Shown one piece after another: positions 8,323 to 25,921 of a stretch of 50,693 nt of DNA; position 1 is the stretch's first letter, and each line of letters begins with the position of its first letter. Below the pieces are notes generated by a model that was not told the DNA's origin, did no database searches, and saw only the letters and a list, made by a program, of their open reading frames with translations. The stretch lies in the NCBI RefSeq assembly GCF_001905655.1, contig NZ_JMHT01000024.1:1-50693 (forward strand), given 5' to 3'. This DNA is from Mycobacterium sp. ST-F2. Its GTDB lineage: Bacteria > Actinomycetota > Actinomycetes > Mycobacteriales > Mycobacteriaceae. The translations under genes were made by a program, and so were the position numbers.

Positions 8323-10119
8323 ATGGCGCATCTATTGGGGGCCGAAGCCCTGCATCTGGAATTTCCGACCCGCGTGGTTTTCGATTCGCTGACGGTCGGG
8401 ATCGAGGAGGGCGACCGGATCGGCATCGTCGGCCGCAACGGCGACGGCAAATCCAGTTTGCTGGCAATGCTCGGCGGGCGACTGAAACCGGACTCCGGCC
8501 GGGTCACCGTGCGCGGCGGCGTCCGCATCGGGATGCTCGACCAGGCCGACACCCTCGACCACACCGACACCGTCGGGCACGCCGTCGTCGGCGACGTCCC
8601 CGAGCACGAATGGGCGGGTGACCCCCGCGGCCGCGACGTCATCGCCGGACTGCTGGGCGACCTCGACTGGAACGCGGTGATCGGCACGCTGTCCGGCGGC
8701 CAGCGCCGTCGCGTCGCCCTGGCCCGGCTGCTCGCCGGTGACCACGACGTCCTGATCCTCGACGAGCCGACGAACCACCTCGATGTCGAGGCCATCACCT
8801 GGCTGGCCGCGCATCTGAAGAAGCGCTGGGCCGCGAACGCCGGTGGCCTGCTCGTGGTGACCCACGACCGGTGGTTCCTCGACGAGGTCTGTACCGCCAC
8901 CTGGGAGGTGCACGACCACATCGTCGAACCGTTCGAGGGCGGCTACGCGGCGTACATCCTGCAGCGCGTGGAGCGGGACCGCCAGGCGGCCGCCAGTGAG
9001 GCGCGACGGCAGAACCTGGCCCGGAAGGAACTCGCGTGGCTGCGTCGCGGTGCGCCGGCGCGGACGTCGAAGCCCAAGTTCCGCATCGACGCCGCCAACG
9101 CGCTGATTGCCGACGTGCCCGAGATCCGCGACAAGGTGGCGCTGCAGTCGCTGGCCGTGACTCGGTTGGGCAAGCAGGTCGTCGACATTCTGGACGCGTC
9201 GGTGAGCTACGGCGAACGCGAGGTGCTGCAGGACGTCGAGTGGCGCATCGCGCCAGGCGAGCGCACCGGCATCCTCGGCGTCAACGGCGCCGGCAAGTCG
9301 ACGCTCCTCGGACTGATCGACGGGTCGGTAGAGCCGACCGGCGGCCGGGTCAAGCACGGCAAGACGGTGCAGATCGCCGCCCTCACCCAGGGCGTGGAGA
9401 AGCTGGCCGAGCATCTCGACGAGCCCGTGCGCGTGGTGCTGAGCCGGCTGGCCACCACGTACTCGTTCGGATCCGGTTCCAAGGCAACCGAACTCACGCC
9501 GAGCCAGCTACTGGAGCGGCTGGGCTTCGCGAGCGCCCAGTTGTCGACGCCAGTGCGGGATCTGTCCGGTGGACAACAGCGCCGACTGCAGCTGCTGCTG
9601 ATCCTGCTGGAACAGCCCAACGTGCTGATCCTCGACGAGCCGACCAACGATCTGGACACCGACATGCTGGCGGCCATGGAGGATCTGCTGGACTCCTGGC
9701 CCGGCACGCTGATCGTGGTCAGCCACGACCGGTACTTCCTCGAGCGCGTCACCGATCAGCAGTTCGGCATCCTCGGCGGACGGCTACGTCATCTCCCGGG
9801 CGGGGTCGACGAGTACCTGCGGTTGCGCGCCTCGCACGCGGCTCAAACCGGCACCGCCGCAGCCAAACCGACCGCAGCCGTGTCCGAGGGGTTGTCGGGC
9901 GCCGAACTGCGCGCGGCTCAGAAGGAGATCACCGCGATCGAGCGGCGACTGGAGAAGCTCGCCGGCCAGATCGACACCGCGCACCAGCGTCTCGCCGAGC
10001 ACGACCAGGGCGACTACGAAGGGCTGCAACGCCTCACGGGGTCGCTGCGCGAGCTCGAAGCCGAAGTGACCGAGGCGGAGGAACGCTGGATGGAACTCTC
10101 CGAGGAAGTCAGTAGCTGA
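8323..10119 (+). CDS. ABC-F family ATPase (ribosome-associated type)
   Basis: A 598-aa soluble protein with two ABC domains and no membrane segment. Walker A motifs are GRNGDGKSS (38-46) and GVNGAGKST; signatures LSGGQRRR and LSGGQQRR; Walker B LILDEPTNHLD and LILDEPTNDLD. Between them is the ABC-F linker (about 200-290), with the charged ARREL-like stretch ARRQNLARKELAWLRRGAPAR. The C-terminus (about 520-598) is a charged coiled coil as in Uup. ABC-F proteins act on ribosomes in translation factor or antibiotic protection roles; older annotations call them macrolide transporters. A TAGAAT hexamer lies nine bases before the ATG and there is no clear ribosome binding site. The 3' end overlaps the convergent DsrE-like gene by 11 bases. 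Confidence 0.92.
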   Translation: MAHLLGAEALHLEFPTRVVFDSLTVGIEEGDRIGIVGRNGDGKSSLLAMLGGRLKPDSGRVTVRGGVRIGMLDQADTLDHTDTVGHAVVGDVPEHEWAGDPRGRDVIAGLLGDLDWNAVIGTLSGGQRRRVALARLLAGDHDVLILDEPTNHLDVEAITWLAAHLKKRWAANAGGLLVVTHDRWFLDEVCTATWEVHDHIVEPFEGGYAAYILQRVERDRQAAASEARRQNLARKELAWLRRGAPARTSKPKFRIDAANALIADVPEIRDKVALQSLAVTRLGKQVVDILDASVSYGEREVLQDVEWRIAPGERTGILGVNGAGKSTLLGLIDGSVEPTGGRVKHGKTVQIAALTQGVEKLAEHLDEPVRVVLSRLATTYSFGSGSKATELTPSQLLERLGFASAQLSTPVRDLSGGQQRRLQLLLILLEQPNVLILDEPTNDLDTDMLAAMEDLLDSWPGTLIVVSHDRYFLERVTDQQFGILGGRLRHLPGGVDEYLRLRASHAAQTGTAAAKPTAAVSEGLSGAELRAAQKEITAIERRLEKLAGQIDTAHQRLAEHDQGDYEGLQRLTGSLRELEAEVTEAEERWMELSEEVSS

Positions 10120-10474
10120 ACGTGGTGGCGGGCTCGTCGCCGATCCACTGCCACAGCGGGATGGTGCCGCCGAGGTCTGCGTTGGTCAGCACCTGGTCGG
10201 CGTCAAGCCCCTTCGCGTTGAAGCAGATCGGGCAGATGAGGAACTTGCCGCCGGCGGCTTCGTAGCGGGCCATCAGGTCCGGCAGCGGCGGGCACCCGTC
10301 GCAGGCGACACCGAGGGCGAATCCGGGTAGCGCAAGCCGGACGGCTTCCTTGGTCAGGAACATCATCGTGGGGTGACCCTGTTCGGCCGCGCCGACAGCC
10401 ACCAGCAGGGCAATGGTGACCTTCTCGGCGTCTTCCAGACCTGTGGTGAGGCTGATCGCCACTTTCGAGCTCAT
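10109..10474 (-). CDS. DsrE/DsrF-like protein
   Basis: A 121-aa protein with the DsrE-like fold pattern: SKVAISLTTGLEDAEKVTIALLVAVGAAEQGHPTMMFLTKEAV, then a conserved Cys cluster (ACDGCPPLPDLM and KFLICPICFNAKGL). DsrE relatives handle sulfur transfer through Cys residues; in actinobacteria the role of this subgroup is unknown. Its ATG overlaps the stop of the SnoaL-like gene as ATGA, so the two are coupled. A longer open frame to 10903 exists but its N-terminal part is a shadow of the SnoaL-like gene. Confidence 0.85.
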   Translation of the reverse strand: MSSKVAISLTTGLEDAEKVTIALLVAVGAAEQGHPTMMFLTKEAVRLALPGFALGVACDGCPPLPDLMARYEAAGGKFLICPICFNAKGLDADQVLTNADLGGTIPLWQWIGDEPATTFSY

Positions 10475-10869
10475 GAGCGGTTCTCTTTCTGTTCGGGCTG
10501 AAATCCGGAGCACAGCAAGTCGATTGAATGAATGCAGTCGTCGGCAACGGCAAACATGCGCTGTTCGACGAGCCTGACGACGGTCGGATCCCCGGGCGGC
10601 GAAGTGCGGACGCGCCAGCTCAGCGCGACGCGGTCTCCGACGCGGCCGACGGAGGCGTCGACCAGTTCGAAGGTGTCGGCGCCGAACCAGTGCCGGAACC
10701 GGCCGACGGTGGCGTCGACTCCGGTCAGCTCTATGGGCCCCGGCGGAATCAGAGCCCGGAAGCGGATGTCGGAATCCAGGCAACGACCCAGTGCATCGAA
10801 ATCCCGCCCGGCGAAGGCCTCCAGGAAAGCGCCTGCCACCGCCCATCCCATGTCGGTGTCGTTGGTCAT
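10471..10869 (-). CDS. SnoaL-like (NTF2 fold) protein
   Basis: A 132-aa protein of the NTF2-like superfamily: AVAGAFLEAFAGRDFDALGRCLDSDIRFRALIPPG, then VGRFRHWFGADTFELVDASVGRVGDRVALSWRV. Relatives are small cyclases, isomerases or binding proteins, and no substrate can be read from the sequence. It forms a two-gene unit with the DsrE-like gene (ATGA overlap). On the minus strand TAGAAC lies six bases before the ATG, consistent with a leaderless message. Confidence 0.82.
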   Translation of the reverse strand: MTNDTDMGWAVAGAFLEAFAGRDFDALGRCLDSDIRFRALIPPGPIELTGVDATVGRFRHWFGADTFELVDASVGRVGDRVALSWRVRTSPPGDPTVVRLVEQRMFAVADDCIHSIDLLCSGFQPEQKENRS

Positions 10870-10944
10870 GTATCGGTTCTACGGCCCGCGGCAGGACCGG
10901 CACATCGGGTGAATACCCGATCTATTCGGTCAGCTCACGCGGCA

Positions 10945-11079
10945 CGCCATAGATACAGGGTGAACGGCCCGAGTTCGAGTATTGGCGTTGACCCCGCGCT
11001 GACGGCGCAGGTCTCTCGACCTTTTGCGCCACAGATACAGGGTGAACGGCCCGAGCTCAGATACTGGCGTTCACCCTGT
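10945..11079. repeat. Two copies of a 45-bp intergenic repeat with a 12-bp stem
   Basis: Copy 1 is 10945-10989 and copy 2 is 11027-11071, exactly 82 bases apart and about 40/45 identical by eye. Both contain AGATACAGGGTGAACGGCCC. Copy 2 with its flank forms a perfect 12-bp stem: ACAGGGTGAACG (11037-11048) and its complement (11068-11079), loop 19. Copy 1 can form the same hairpin with about 9 of 12 pairs. The repeats fill the gap between the LuxR-like gene stop and the SnoaL-like gene start, and may act as terminator or REP-like element. Nothing else is seen in 10870-11089. Confidence 0.8.
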
Positions 11080-11089
11080 GCCGAAGCCT

Positions 11090-12679
11090 CTATTCGGCGG
11101 CGCTGACCAACCCGTGACGCATCGCGAACATCGCGGCAGCGCCACGGGTCGACACCCCGATCTTGGTGTAGATGTGTTCGACGTGCGTGCCCACGGTCCG
11201 CGGAGTGATCGAAAGGTGTTGGGCGATCTGCCGATTCGACGAGCCACGGACCAGCAGCTCGAGCACTTCGAGTTCTCGACTCGTCAGCCCGGCGACCATT
11301 TTCGGCCGACGAACGGTGCGGCACCCGGCCGCCGTCAGCACTGCACCGACAGCCGCGCCGTCGAGGCGACCGGCGGTGACCTCGGCGTGCATGGCCGCTG
11401 TGCGATCGGCCTGCGAGAAGGCGACGCGGTGCGGACGATCCTCGCCGAGGGCCTGATAGACCGCAGCGGCGGCGAGCAGCCTGGCAGTGACGGGAATCGC
11501 TGTGCCGGACAAGCCACGTGGGTATCCGCTGCCGTCCATCCGTTCATAGCCGACGGCGGCGACGGCGCCGATCTCGCACAACCGCGGCTGCCGGCACAGC
11601 ACGCGTTCGGTGAGATAGGGGACGGTGCGGACGCGTTCGCGTTCGGCGATGGTCAAGGGACCCGGCTTGTTCCAGATGCCCGTGGACACCCCGATGGCCC
11701 CGATCCGGTGCACCAGCGCCGCGCGCTCGGCGAGGGCGACGTCGTCGTCACTGAGTCCGGCGATTCTGGCCGCGGCTGCGGTGAGTTCCGCGACACGACG
11801 CGAATAGCCAAGGAACCAGGGCGATTTCAGGTCGGCGTAGTCGGCGAAGACCTGCAGCACCGCGGTCAACTCACTGTCCGGGACCGTGCAATCCAGCGGT
11901 GTGCAGCCGCTGATCACCGAGCCCCAGGCGTCCACGGTGTCCAGTCCCCCGAAGATCTCGTCGGGACGGGCGCAACAGAGGTCGACGAGTTCCGGGTCGA
12001 ACTCTGTTTCCCGGCGGCTGCGCAGCATGGTCAGCGCGGCCTCGACGCCGCCGGCGCGGTGGTGGACTTCCGCGTCGTCGGCGATGTGCACGACGCGCAT
12101 CACCGGCTCGATCTGCGTGCCCCCGACTCGTCCCGGAACGCCCTTGCCGTCCCAGCGTTCGAAGGCGTCCAGCAGGGCGGCACGCACCTCGGGCGGCAGG
12201 TCCAGCCGGTCGGCGATGTCGCTGGCCGTTTGACAGTGGCTGACAAACAGTTTCGGCATATCGGCGACGCCTTGCGCCAGGAAGCGGCCCACCATGGTGA
12301 TGCGCTGCAGCGCCGGCTGGCCTTGCGCAAGGTGACCGAGGAGAAACCGCGCCATGCCCGGGCCGACCTTGTCCATCTGGTAACTGTCGGCACGCATCTG
12401 GAGGTCATCGCCGAACCAGTGGGCCAGCTCGTGCGAGTCGGCGATGCAGCCCGTCCAGGCCAGCAGTGACACATAGAAGGCGGCGGCCTGATGCTCGGGT
12501 GGCATCCCGGCCGCTGCAGCCAGACGTGTCGCGATGACGGTCTGGCGCAGGACATGTTCCTGCGGCTGCCCCAGACCCAGGTCGGTGGCCAACGAGAGGG
12601 AGGCAATGAGCTCCGCCAGGCGCACGTCGGGCGTCTGGGTACCGGGCATCGGCTCAGCGTAGGCGTCAGGAGCCGGCAT
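11090..12679 (-). CDS. LuxR-type regulator with two degenerate HD-GYP-like modules
   Basis: About 529 aa. The C-terminus (465-525) is a LuxR/GerE helix-turn-helix: LTSRELEVLELLVRG, RQIAQHLSITPRTVGTHVEHIYTKIGV. The rest resembles HD-GYP phosphohydrolases but with altered metal ligands. In the second module the HD motif reads VHRIGAIGV (323-331) and the GYP motif reads GYERMDGSGYP (377-387). An earlier module keeps ERWDGKGVP near 174-182. It is probably a ligand-sensing transcription factor rather than an enzyme. I chose the ATG at 12679, which overlaps the end of the HNH gene by 14 bases; ATG 12649 is an alternative. The open frame continues to 12904 through the HNH gene. Confidence 0.85.
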   Translation of the reverse strand: MPAPDAYAEPMPGTQTPDVRLAELIASLSLATDLGLGQPQEHVLRQTVIATRLAAAAGMPPEHQAAAFYVSLLAWTGCIADSHELAHWFGDDLQMRADSYQMDKVGPGMARFLLGHLAQGQPALQRITMVGRFLAQGVADMPKLFVSHCQTASDIADRLDLPPEVRAALLDAFERWDGKGVPGRVGGTQIEPVMRVVHIADDAEVHHRAGGVEAALTMLRSRRETEFDPELVDLCCARPDEIFGGLDTVDAWGSVISGCTPLDCTVPDSELTAVLQVFADYADLKSPWFLGYSRRVAELTAAAARIAGLSDDDVALAERAALVHRIGAIGVSTGIWNKPGPLTIAERERVRTVPYLTERVLCRQPRLCEIGAVAAVGYERMDGSGYPRGLSGTAIPVTARLLAAAAVYQALGEDRPHRVAFSQADRTAAMHAEVTAGRLDGAAVGAVLTAAGCRTVRRPKMVAGLTSRELEVLELLVRGSSNRQIAQHLSITPRTVGTHVEHIYTKIGVSTRGAAAMFAMRHGLVSAAE

Positions 12680-13016
12680 ATTGCGCCAGTTCCCTGGCGA
12701 TGGTGGCCTTCCTGAGCAGAAACCTGCCCTCATCCAACTTCTTTCGGCGCAGCCAACCGGTGACCTCGGCGTTGCACTTGCTCGCGTTGCACGACCGGCA
12801 CGCGGGCACCACATTGTCGAGGGTGTACCGACCACCGCGCGAGATGGGCTGCACGCAATCCTTCTGCAGATCGGCGTCGTCGGCCCCGCAGTAGGCGCAG
12901 CCACCCCAAATCTGTTGCAGGACAGTCCACTGCTGCGTCGTCAGGTCGTGGTCGACCTTCGCCATCCGACGTTTGCGACGTCTGGCGTAGACCGCGGCAC
13001 GGCTTCGGGCAGGCAC
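12666..13016 (-). CDS. HNH endonuclease-like protein
   Basis: A 116-aa protein with a zinc-bound HNH core: CAYC (40-43), then DCVQPISRGGRYTLDNVVPACRSCNASK (53-80) with CRSC and the Asn of the N and final positions. In the usual motif the first position is DH, but here it is DC (Cys54), so the general-base His may be missing. The basic N-terminus (RRRKRR) suits nucleic-acid binding. It starts with GTG at 13016. On the minus strand TAGGCT lies six bases before the GTG, suggesting a leaderless start. It overlaps the LuxR-like gene and follows argH by 28 bases. Confidence 0.82.
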   Translation of the reverse strand: MPARSRAAVYARRRKRRMAKVDHDLTTQQWTVLQQIWGGCAYCGADDADLQKDCVQPISRGGRYTLDNVVPACRSCNASKCNAEVTGWLRRKKLDEGRFLLRKATIARELAQYAGS

Positions 13017-13043
13017 CGCCCGAGCCTAAGGCCGCCGACGGCC

Positions 13044-14552
<1,509 letters not shown>

Positions 14553-15752
14553 TTACAAGCCCAGGTCGCGCTTGGCGGAGATCTTGGAGCTCAGGCCGTG
14601 CAGCTGGACGAAGCCCTTGGCGGAGCTCTGGTCGAAGCTGTCGCCCTCGTCGTAGGTGGCGAGGTTGAAGTCGTACAGCGACTCGTTCGAGCGACGGCCG
14701 TTGACCGAGATGTGGCCACCGTGCAGCACCAGGCGGATGTCGCCGGAGACGTGCTGCTGGGTGTGCTCGACGAACGCCTCCAGGGAGGCCTTCAGCGGGC
14801 TGTACCAGAGACCGTCATAAGTCAGCTCGCCCCACTTGCGGTCGACGCCACGCTTGTAGCGGCCCAGCTCGCGCTCCAGGCAGACATGCTCGAGCTCGGT
14901 GTGCGCGGTGATCAGCACCATGGCGCCCGGTGCCTCGTAGATTTCGCGGGACTTGATGCCGACCAGGCGGTCCTCGACGACGTCGAGGCGGCCGACGCCC
15001 TGCGCACCGGCGCGGCTGTTGAGCTCCTGGATGATCTGCAGCACGCTCAGCGGACGGCCGTCGATGGCGACCGGGCGACCCTTGTCGAAGCTGATGATCA
15101 GCTCGTCGGGGGTGTTGAAGTGGACCGTCGGGTCCTCGGTGTAGTCGTAGACGTCCTTGGTCGGGGCGTTCCACAGGTCCTCGAGGAAACCGGTCTCGAC
15201 GGCGCGGCCCCACACGTTCTGGTCGATGGAGAACGGCGACTTCTTGGTGACGTTGATCGGGATCTCGTTCTCCTGCGCGAAGGCGATGGCCTTCTCGCGG
15301 GTCCAGGCGTAGTCGCGGACCGGGGCGATGACCTCCAGCTCGGGTGCCAGGGTGTTGAAGCCGACCTCGAAGCGGACCTGGTCGTTGCCCTTGCCGGTGC
15401 AGCCGTGCGCGACGACGGTGCCGCCGTGGCTGCGAGCGGCCTCGACCAGGTGCTTGACGATCAGCGGCCGCGAGATGGCCGAGACCAGCGGGTACCGGTC
15501 CATGTACAGCGCGTTGGCCTTGATGGTCGGCAGGCAGTACTCGTCGGCGAACTCGTCGCGGGCGTCGACCACGACGGCCTCGACGGCGCCACAGTCGATG
15601 GCACGCTGCCGGACGACCTCCATGTCCTCACCGCCCTGGCCCAGGTCGATGGCCACGGCGACAACCTCTTTGCCGGTCTCCTTGCCGATCCAGCTGATCG
15701 CGACCGAGGTGTCCAGGCCACCGGAATACGCCAGGATGACGCGCTCGGACAT
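14553..15752 (-). CDS. argG: Argininosuccinate synthase
   Basis: Joins citrulline and aspartate using ATP. 399 aa, normal length. The PP-loop ATP motif is YSGGLDTS near the N-terminus (9-16), and the family blocks [28 protein letters not shown] and the AWTREKAI segment are present. It follows argR after 26 bases, with an AGGAGA site before the ATG. It sits in the order argF-argR-argG-argH known from mycobacteria. Confidence 0.97.
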   Translation of the reverse strand: MSERVILAYSGGLDTSVAISWIGKETGKEVVAVAIDLGQGGEDMEVVRQRAIDCGAVEAVVVDARDEFADEYCLPTIKANALYMDRYPLVSAISRPLIVKHLVEAARSHGGTVVAHGCTGKGNDQVRFEVGFNTLAPELEVIAPVRDYAWTREKAIAFAQENEIPINVTKKSPFSIDQNVWGRAVETGFLEDLWNAPTKDVYDYTEDPTVHFNTPDELIISFDKGRPVAIDGRPLSVLQIIQELNSRAGAQGVGRLDVVEDRLVGIKSREIYEAPGAMVLITAHTELEHVCLERELGRYKRGVDRKWGELTYDGLWYSPLKASLEAFVEHTQQHVSGDIRLVLHGGHISVNGRRSNESLYDFNLATYDEGDSFDQSSAKGFVQLHGLSSKISAKRDLGL

Positions 15753-15778
15753 GTGTCAATCTCCTTGTTCTCGTACTG

Positions 15779-18358
<2,580 letters not shown>

Positions 18359-18362
<4 letters not shown>

Positions 18363-19239
18363 GCGGGTGCAACCACCTTGGTTCCGGTGCCCTCGTCGGT
18401 GAACAACTCGACCAGGACGCAGTGTTCGACACGGCCGTCGATGACGTGCGCGCTCGGGACGCCGTTCTGCACCGCCCGCAGGCACGCCTCGATCTTGGGC
18501 ACCATGCCGGATTCGAGCTTCGGCAACAGCTGCGCCAGTGCAGCAGTGTCGATTTCGGTGACCAGCGAGTTGCGGTCCGGCCAGTCGGTATAAAGACCCT
18601 CGACATCGGTGAGCATCAGCAGCTTCTCGGCGCCGAGCGCTTCGGCCACTGCGGCCGCGGCGGTGTCGGCGTTGATGTTGTGCACCACGCCGTCCGCGTC
18701 GGGAGCGATGGTGGACACCACCGGAATCCGGCCTGCAGCAATGAGATCCAGAATGGCGTCGGCGTTGACGTGCTCGACGTCGCCGACCAGGCCGATGTCG
18801 GTGGGCACCCCGTCGACCGTGACGTTGCGCCGCACCGCGGTGAACAGGTGCGCGTCCTCGCCCGTGATGCCGACCGCGTACGGGCCGTGGGCATTGATCA
18901 GCCCGACCAGTTCGCGACCGACCTGGCCGAACAGCACCATCCGCGCGATCTCGAGGACCTCGGGCGTCGTGACCCGGAAGCCACCCTTGAAATCGCCTTC
19001 GATACCAAGGCGTTTCAGCATCGCGCTGATCTGCGGGCCGCCGCCGTGCACGACCACCGGCTGGATGCCACAGTTCCGCAGGAACGCCATGTCGGCGGCG
19101 AAGGCCGCCTTGAGGGTGTCGTCGGTCATGGCGTTGCCACCGTATTTGACCACGACGATCTTGCCGTGCAGTTGCTTGAGCCACGGCAGGGCCTCGGCGA
19201 GGACCGCGGCCTTGACTGCCGTGGAGAGTCCGGCGGTGC

Positions 19240-19243
<4 letters not shown>
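18359..19243 (-). CDS. argB: Acetylglutamate kinase
   Basis: Phosphorylates N-acetylglutamate; in many bacteria that recycle acetyl groups through ArgJ it is the arginine-feedback point. 294 aa, normal length for the amino acid kinase family. The glycine-rich ATP motif is VVKYGGNAM, the second Gly-rich loop is [10 protein letters not shown], and the N-terminal helix ([21 protein letters not shown]) is the extension typical of arginine-sensitive hexameric enzymes. ATG 19243 overlaps the argJ stop as ATGA; the longer open frame to 19642 is a shadow of argJ. Confidence 0.97.
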
Positions 19244-21512
<2,269 letters not shown>

Positions 21513-21561
21513 ACCAATTAATGAAGCGTGTCGAACCCGCCGAAACCCGCACGGTCAGGCG

Positions 21562-21626
21562 CCGCGAGCGGCACGAATTTGCACGCCGCAGGCGGCGTGT
21601 CTGCGTACAGACACGGCCGCTCGCGG
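21562..21626 (-). other. Branched hairpin between pheT and argC
   Basis: Outer arms CCGCGAGCGG (21562-21571) and its exact complement (21617-21626). Inside are two overlapping small hairpins: CACGCC/GGCGTG (21582-21599) and GTGTCTG/CAGACAC (21597-21614). They share GTG at 21597-21599, so they cannot form together. No T-run follows. It starts about ten bases after the pheT stop. It may end the pheST transcript; the alternative folds could also be a switch, which is speculative. Confidence 0.55.
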
Positions 21627-21635
21627 TGGATCCGG

Positions 21636-24121
21636 CTAGCGGCGGTGTTCGGCGCCGAGGCGCTCGGTGGCCAGGGCCACGGCCGCGTCGCGGGCCGCGC
21701 TGGCCTCGTCCTCGGTCAGCGTCCGGTCGGGTGCCCGGAACCGCAGGGCCAGGGTCAGCGACTTGCGTCCTTCCCCGATCTGCGGGCCGGTGTAGACGTC
21801 GAACAACCGCGCGTCCTCCAGCAGGCCACCGGCGCCCTCGCGCACGACATCGACGACGGCCTGGGCCGCGACATCGTCGGCGACGATGAGGCTGACGTCC
21901 TGGAACACCGCCGGGTACGGCGACACCGACGGCACGATGGCGCGCTCGATGACCGGGATGGCGTCCAGGTTCAGCTCGACGGCGCATGTGCCCTTCGGCA
22001 GGTTCGTGCGCTCGATGACGGCCGGATGCAGCTGACCGGCGTAACCGACGACAGTGTCGCCGACCAGTACCTCAGCGCAGCGGCCCGGGTGCCACGGCAG
22101 TTCCTGGGCCGCACGCAGCGTCACCTCGACGCCGCAGGCCCGGGCGATGATCTGCACGGTCTCCAGGGCATCCGTCGCCTCGACCGCACGACCCGCACCC
22201 CACGGCCCGGCCGGCTCGCGCAGGCCGGTGAGCACCGCGCCGACATGCAGCGGCTGGTACGGCAGGGCCTGGTCGATCTCGGCCAGCTCGGCCTCGGTCG
22301 GGCGACGGTCCACCGGAATCGGCGCCAGCGCCTTGGTGTTCGGCGTGGCCCGCACGACCTGCTCGATACCGAACAGCGCGACGTCGGCGGCACCGCGAGA
22401 CACGTTGCGCGCCAGGGCTTCCAGCAGGCCGGGCAACAGCGTGGTGGCCAGCGCTGGACGCTCGGACTCCAGCGGGTTGAGCACCGAGATGGTGGCGCGC
22501 CGCGGGTCGTCGGCCGGCAGGTCCCACGCGTCGAGCACCCCGGCGGGCAGGAACGGCGTCGGCAATACCTCGACGAAACCGTTCAGCGCCAACGACTTAC
22601 CGATGGCACGACGACGCTGCTGAGCCGCGGTCAGGCCGCGGCCGGCAGGTGCCTGCGGCAGCACCGACGGAATGGCGTCCAGGCCTTCGAGCCGCAGCAC
22701 TTCCTCGACCAGGTCGGCGGGCTGCTTCATGTCGGGTCGCCAGCTCGGCGGCACGACGGTGGCGGTGGCACCGGACACCGTGACATTGGCGCCGATCTGC
22801 ATGAGGCGGCGGGCCGTGGTGCCGTCCGGGTAGCTGACGCCGGCGATCCGGTCCGGCAGGTCGACGGCGATGGTCACCGGCGGCTGCGACCAGTCCGGCG
22901 CGGTGTGCTCGGCACGCCAGTCCGTGAGCGTGGGTTCGACTGCACCACCGGCGATGTCGGCCAGCAGCGCGGCACAGCGGTCCAGCGCGGCCCGGGAGAT
23001 CGCAGGGTCGACCGACCGCTCGTAGCGGCGGCTGGCCTCGCTGACCAGGTGCAGGCGGCGCTGAGTGCGCGACACCGCGGCCGGGTCCCACACGGCGGCT
23101 TCCAGCAGCACGTCGGTGGTGGTGTCGCGGACCTCGGTGGTGCCGGCGCCCATGACGCCGCCGATGGCCGCGGTGGCCACGTCGTCGACGATCAGCACGT
23201 CGCCCGGATCCAGTTTGCGCTCAACATCATCGAGGGTGACGACGGTCTCCCCCGGGTTCGCGAAGCGCACGTCGAATCCGCCCGTGATGAGCTTGCGGTC
23301 GTGGGCGTGCATCGGGTGGCCGAGTTCGAGCATCACGTAGTTGGTGACGTCGACGGCCGGTGAGATGGCACGGATGCCGGACAGCAGCAAGCGGCGCTGC
23401 AGCCACCACGGCGACACCGCCGTCGGGTCGATGCCGACGACCGGACGCAGCCCGAAGCGCTGGACGCCAGTGCCCGGCTGGACCGTCAGCGGCCAGGCCT
23501 CGCCCTCGTCCGGCAGGGCCGGCACGTCGGCGGGGTCGACGAAATCCAGGTCGAAGGCGCAGGCGATCTCGCGCGCCATGCCGCGGATGGACAGGCAGTA
23601 GCCGCGGTCCGGAGTGATGGCGAGGTCGAACACCACGTCGTCCAGGCCGAGCACCTCGGCGCCCGAGGCGCCCGGCTCAGCGGTGCCCGGCGGCAGCACG
23701 ATGATGCCGGAATGGTCGGAGCCGAAGTTCAATTCGGCCGCCGAGCAGATCATGCCGTCGGATACCCGGCCGTAGGTCTTGCGCGTCGCGATCTTGAATT
23801 CACCCGGCAGCACACAACCCGGCAGGGCCGCGACGATCAGGTCGCCGACGGCGAAGTTCCGTGCACCGCAAACGATGTCGCGCGGTTCGGCTTCCCCCAC
23901 GTCGACCTTGCACGCCCGGATGGGCTTCTTGAACTCGGTCAGTTCCTCGATCTCGACGACGCGGCCGACCGTCAGCGGACCGGTAACCGGCCCGGCCTTG
24001 ATGACGTCCTCGACCTCGTGGCCGATCCGGATGAAGGCCGCTTCCAACTCCTCCGGCGACACATCCCAGCCCGGAGCTCCGGCCTGGACGGCTTCGCGCA
24101 GCCAGCTGTAAGGAATACGCA

Positions 24122-24122
<1 letters not shown>
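21636..24122 (-). CDS. pheT: Phenylalanyl-tRNA synthetase beta subunit
   Basis: Large subunit of the alpha2-beta2 enzyme, 828 aa, normal length. In order: an N-terminal tRNA-binding OB domain (about 40-150, with [27 protein letters not shown]), the B3/B4 editing domain (about 210-380), B5, a catalytic-like core with [13 protein letters not shown] and [22 protein letters not shown], and a C-terminal ferredoxin-like anticodon domain ([14 protein letters not shown] onward). ATG 24122 shares one base with the pheS stop (TGATG). Confidence 0.97.
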
Positions 24123-25921
<1,799 letters not shown>

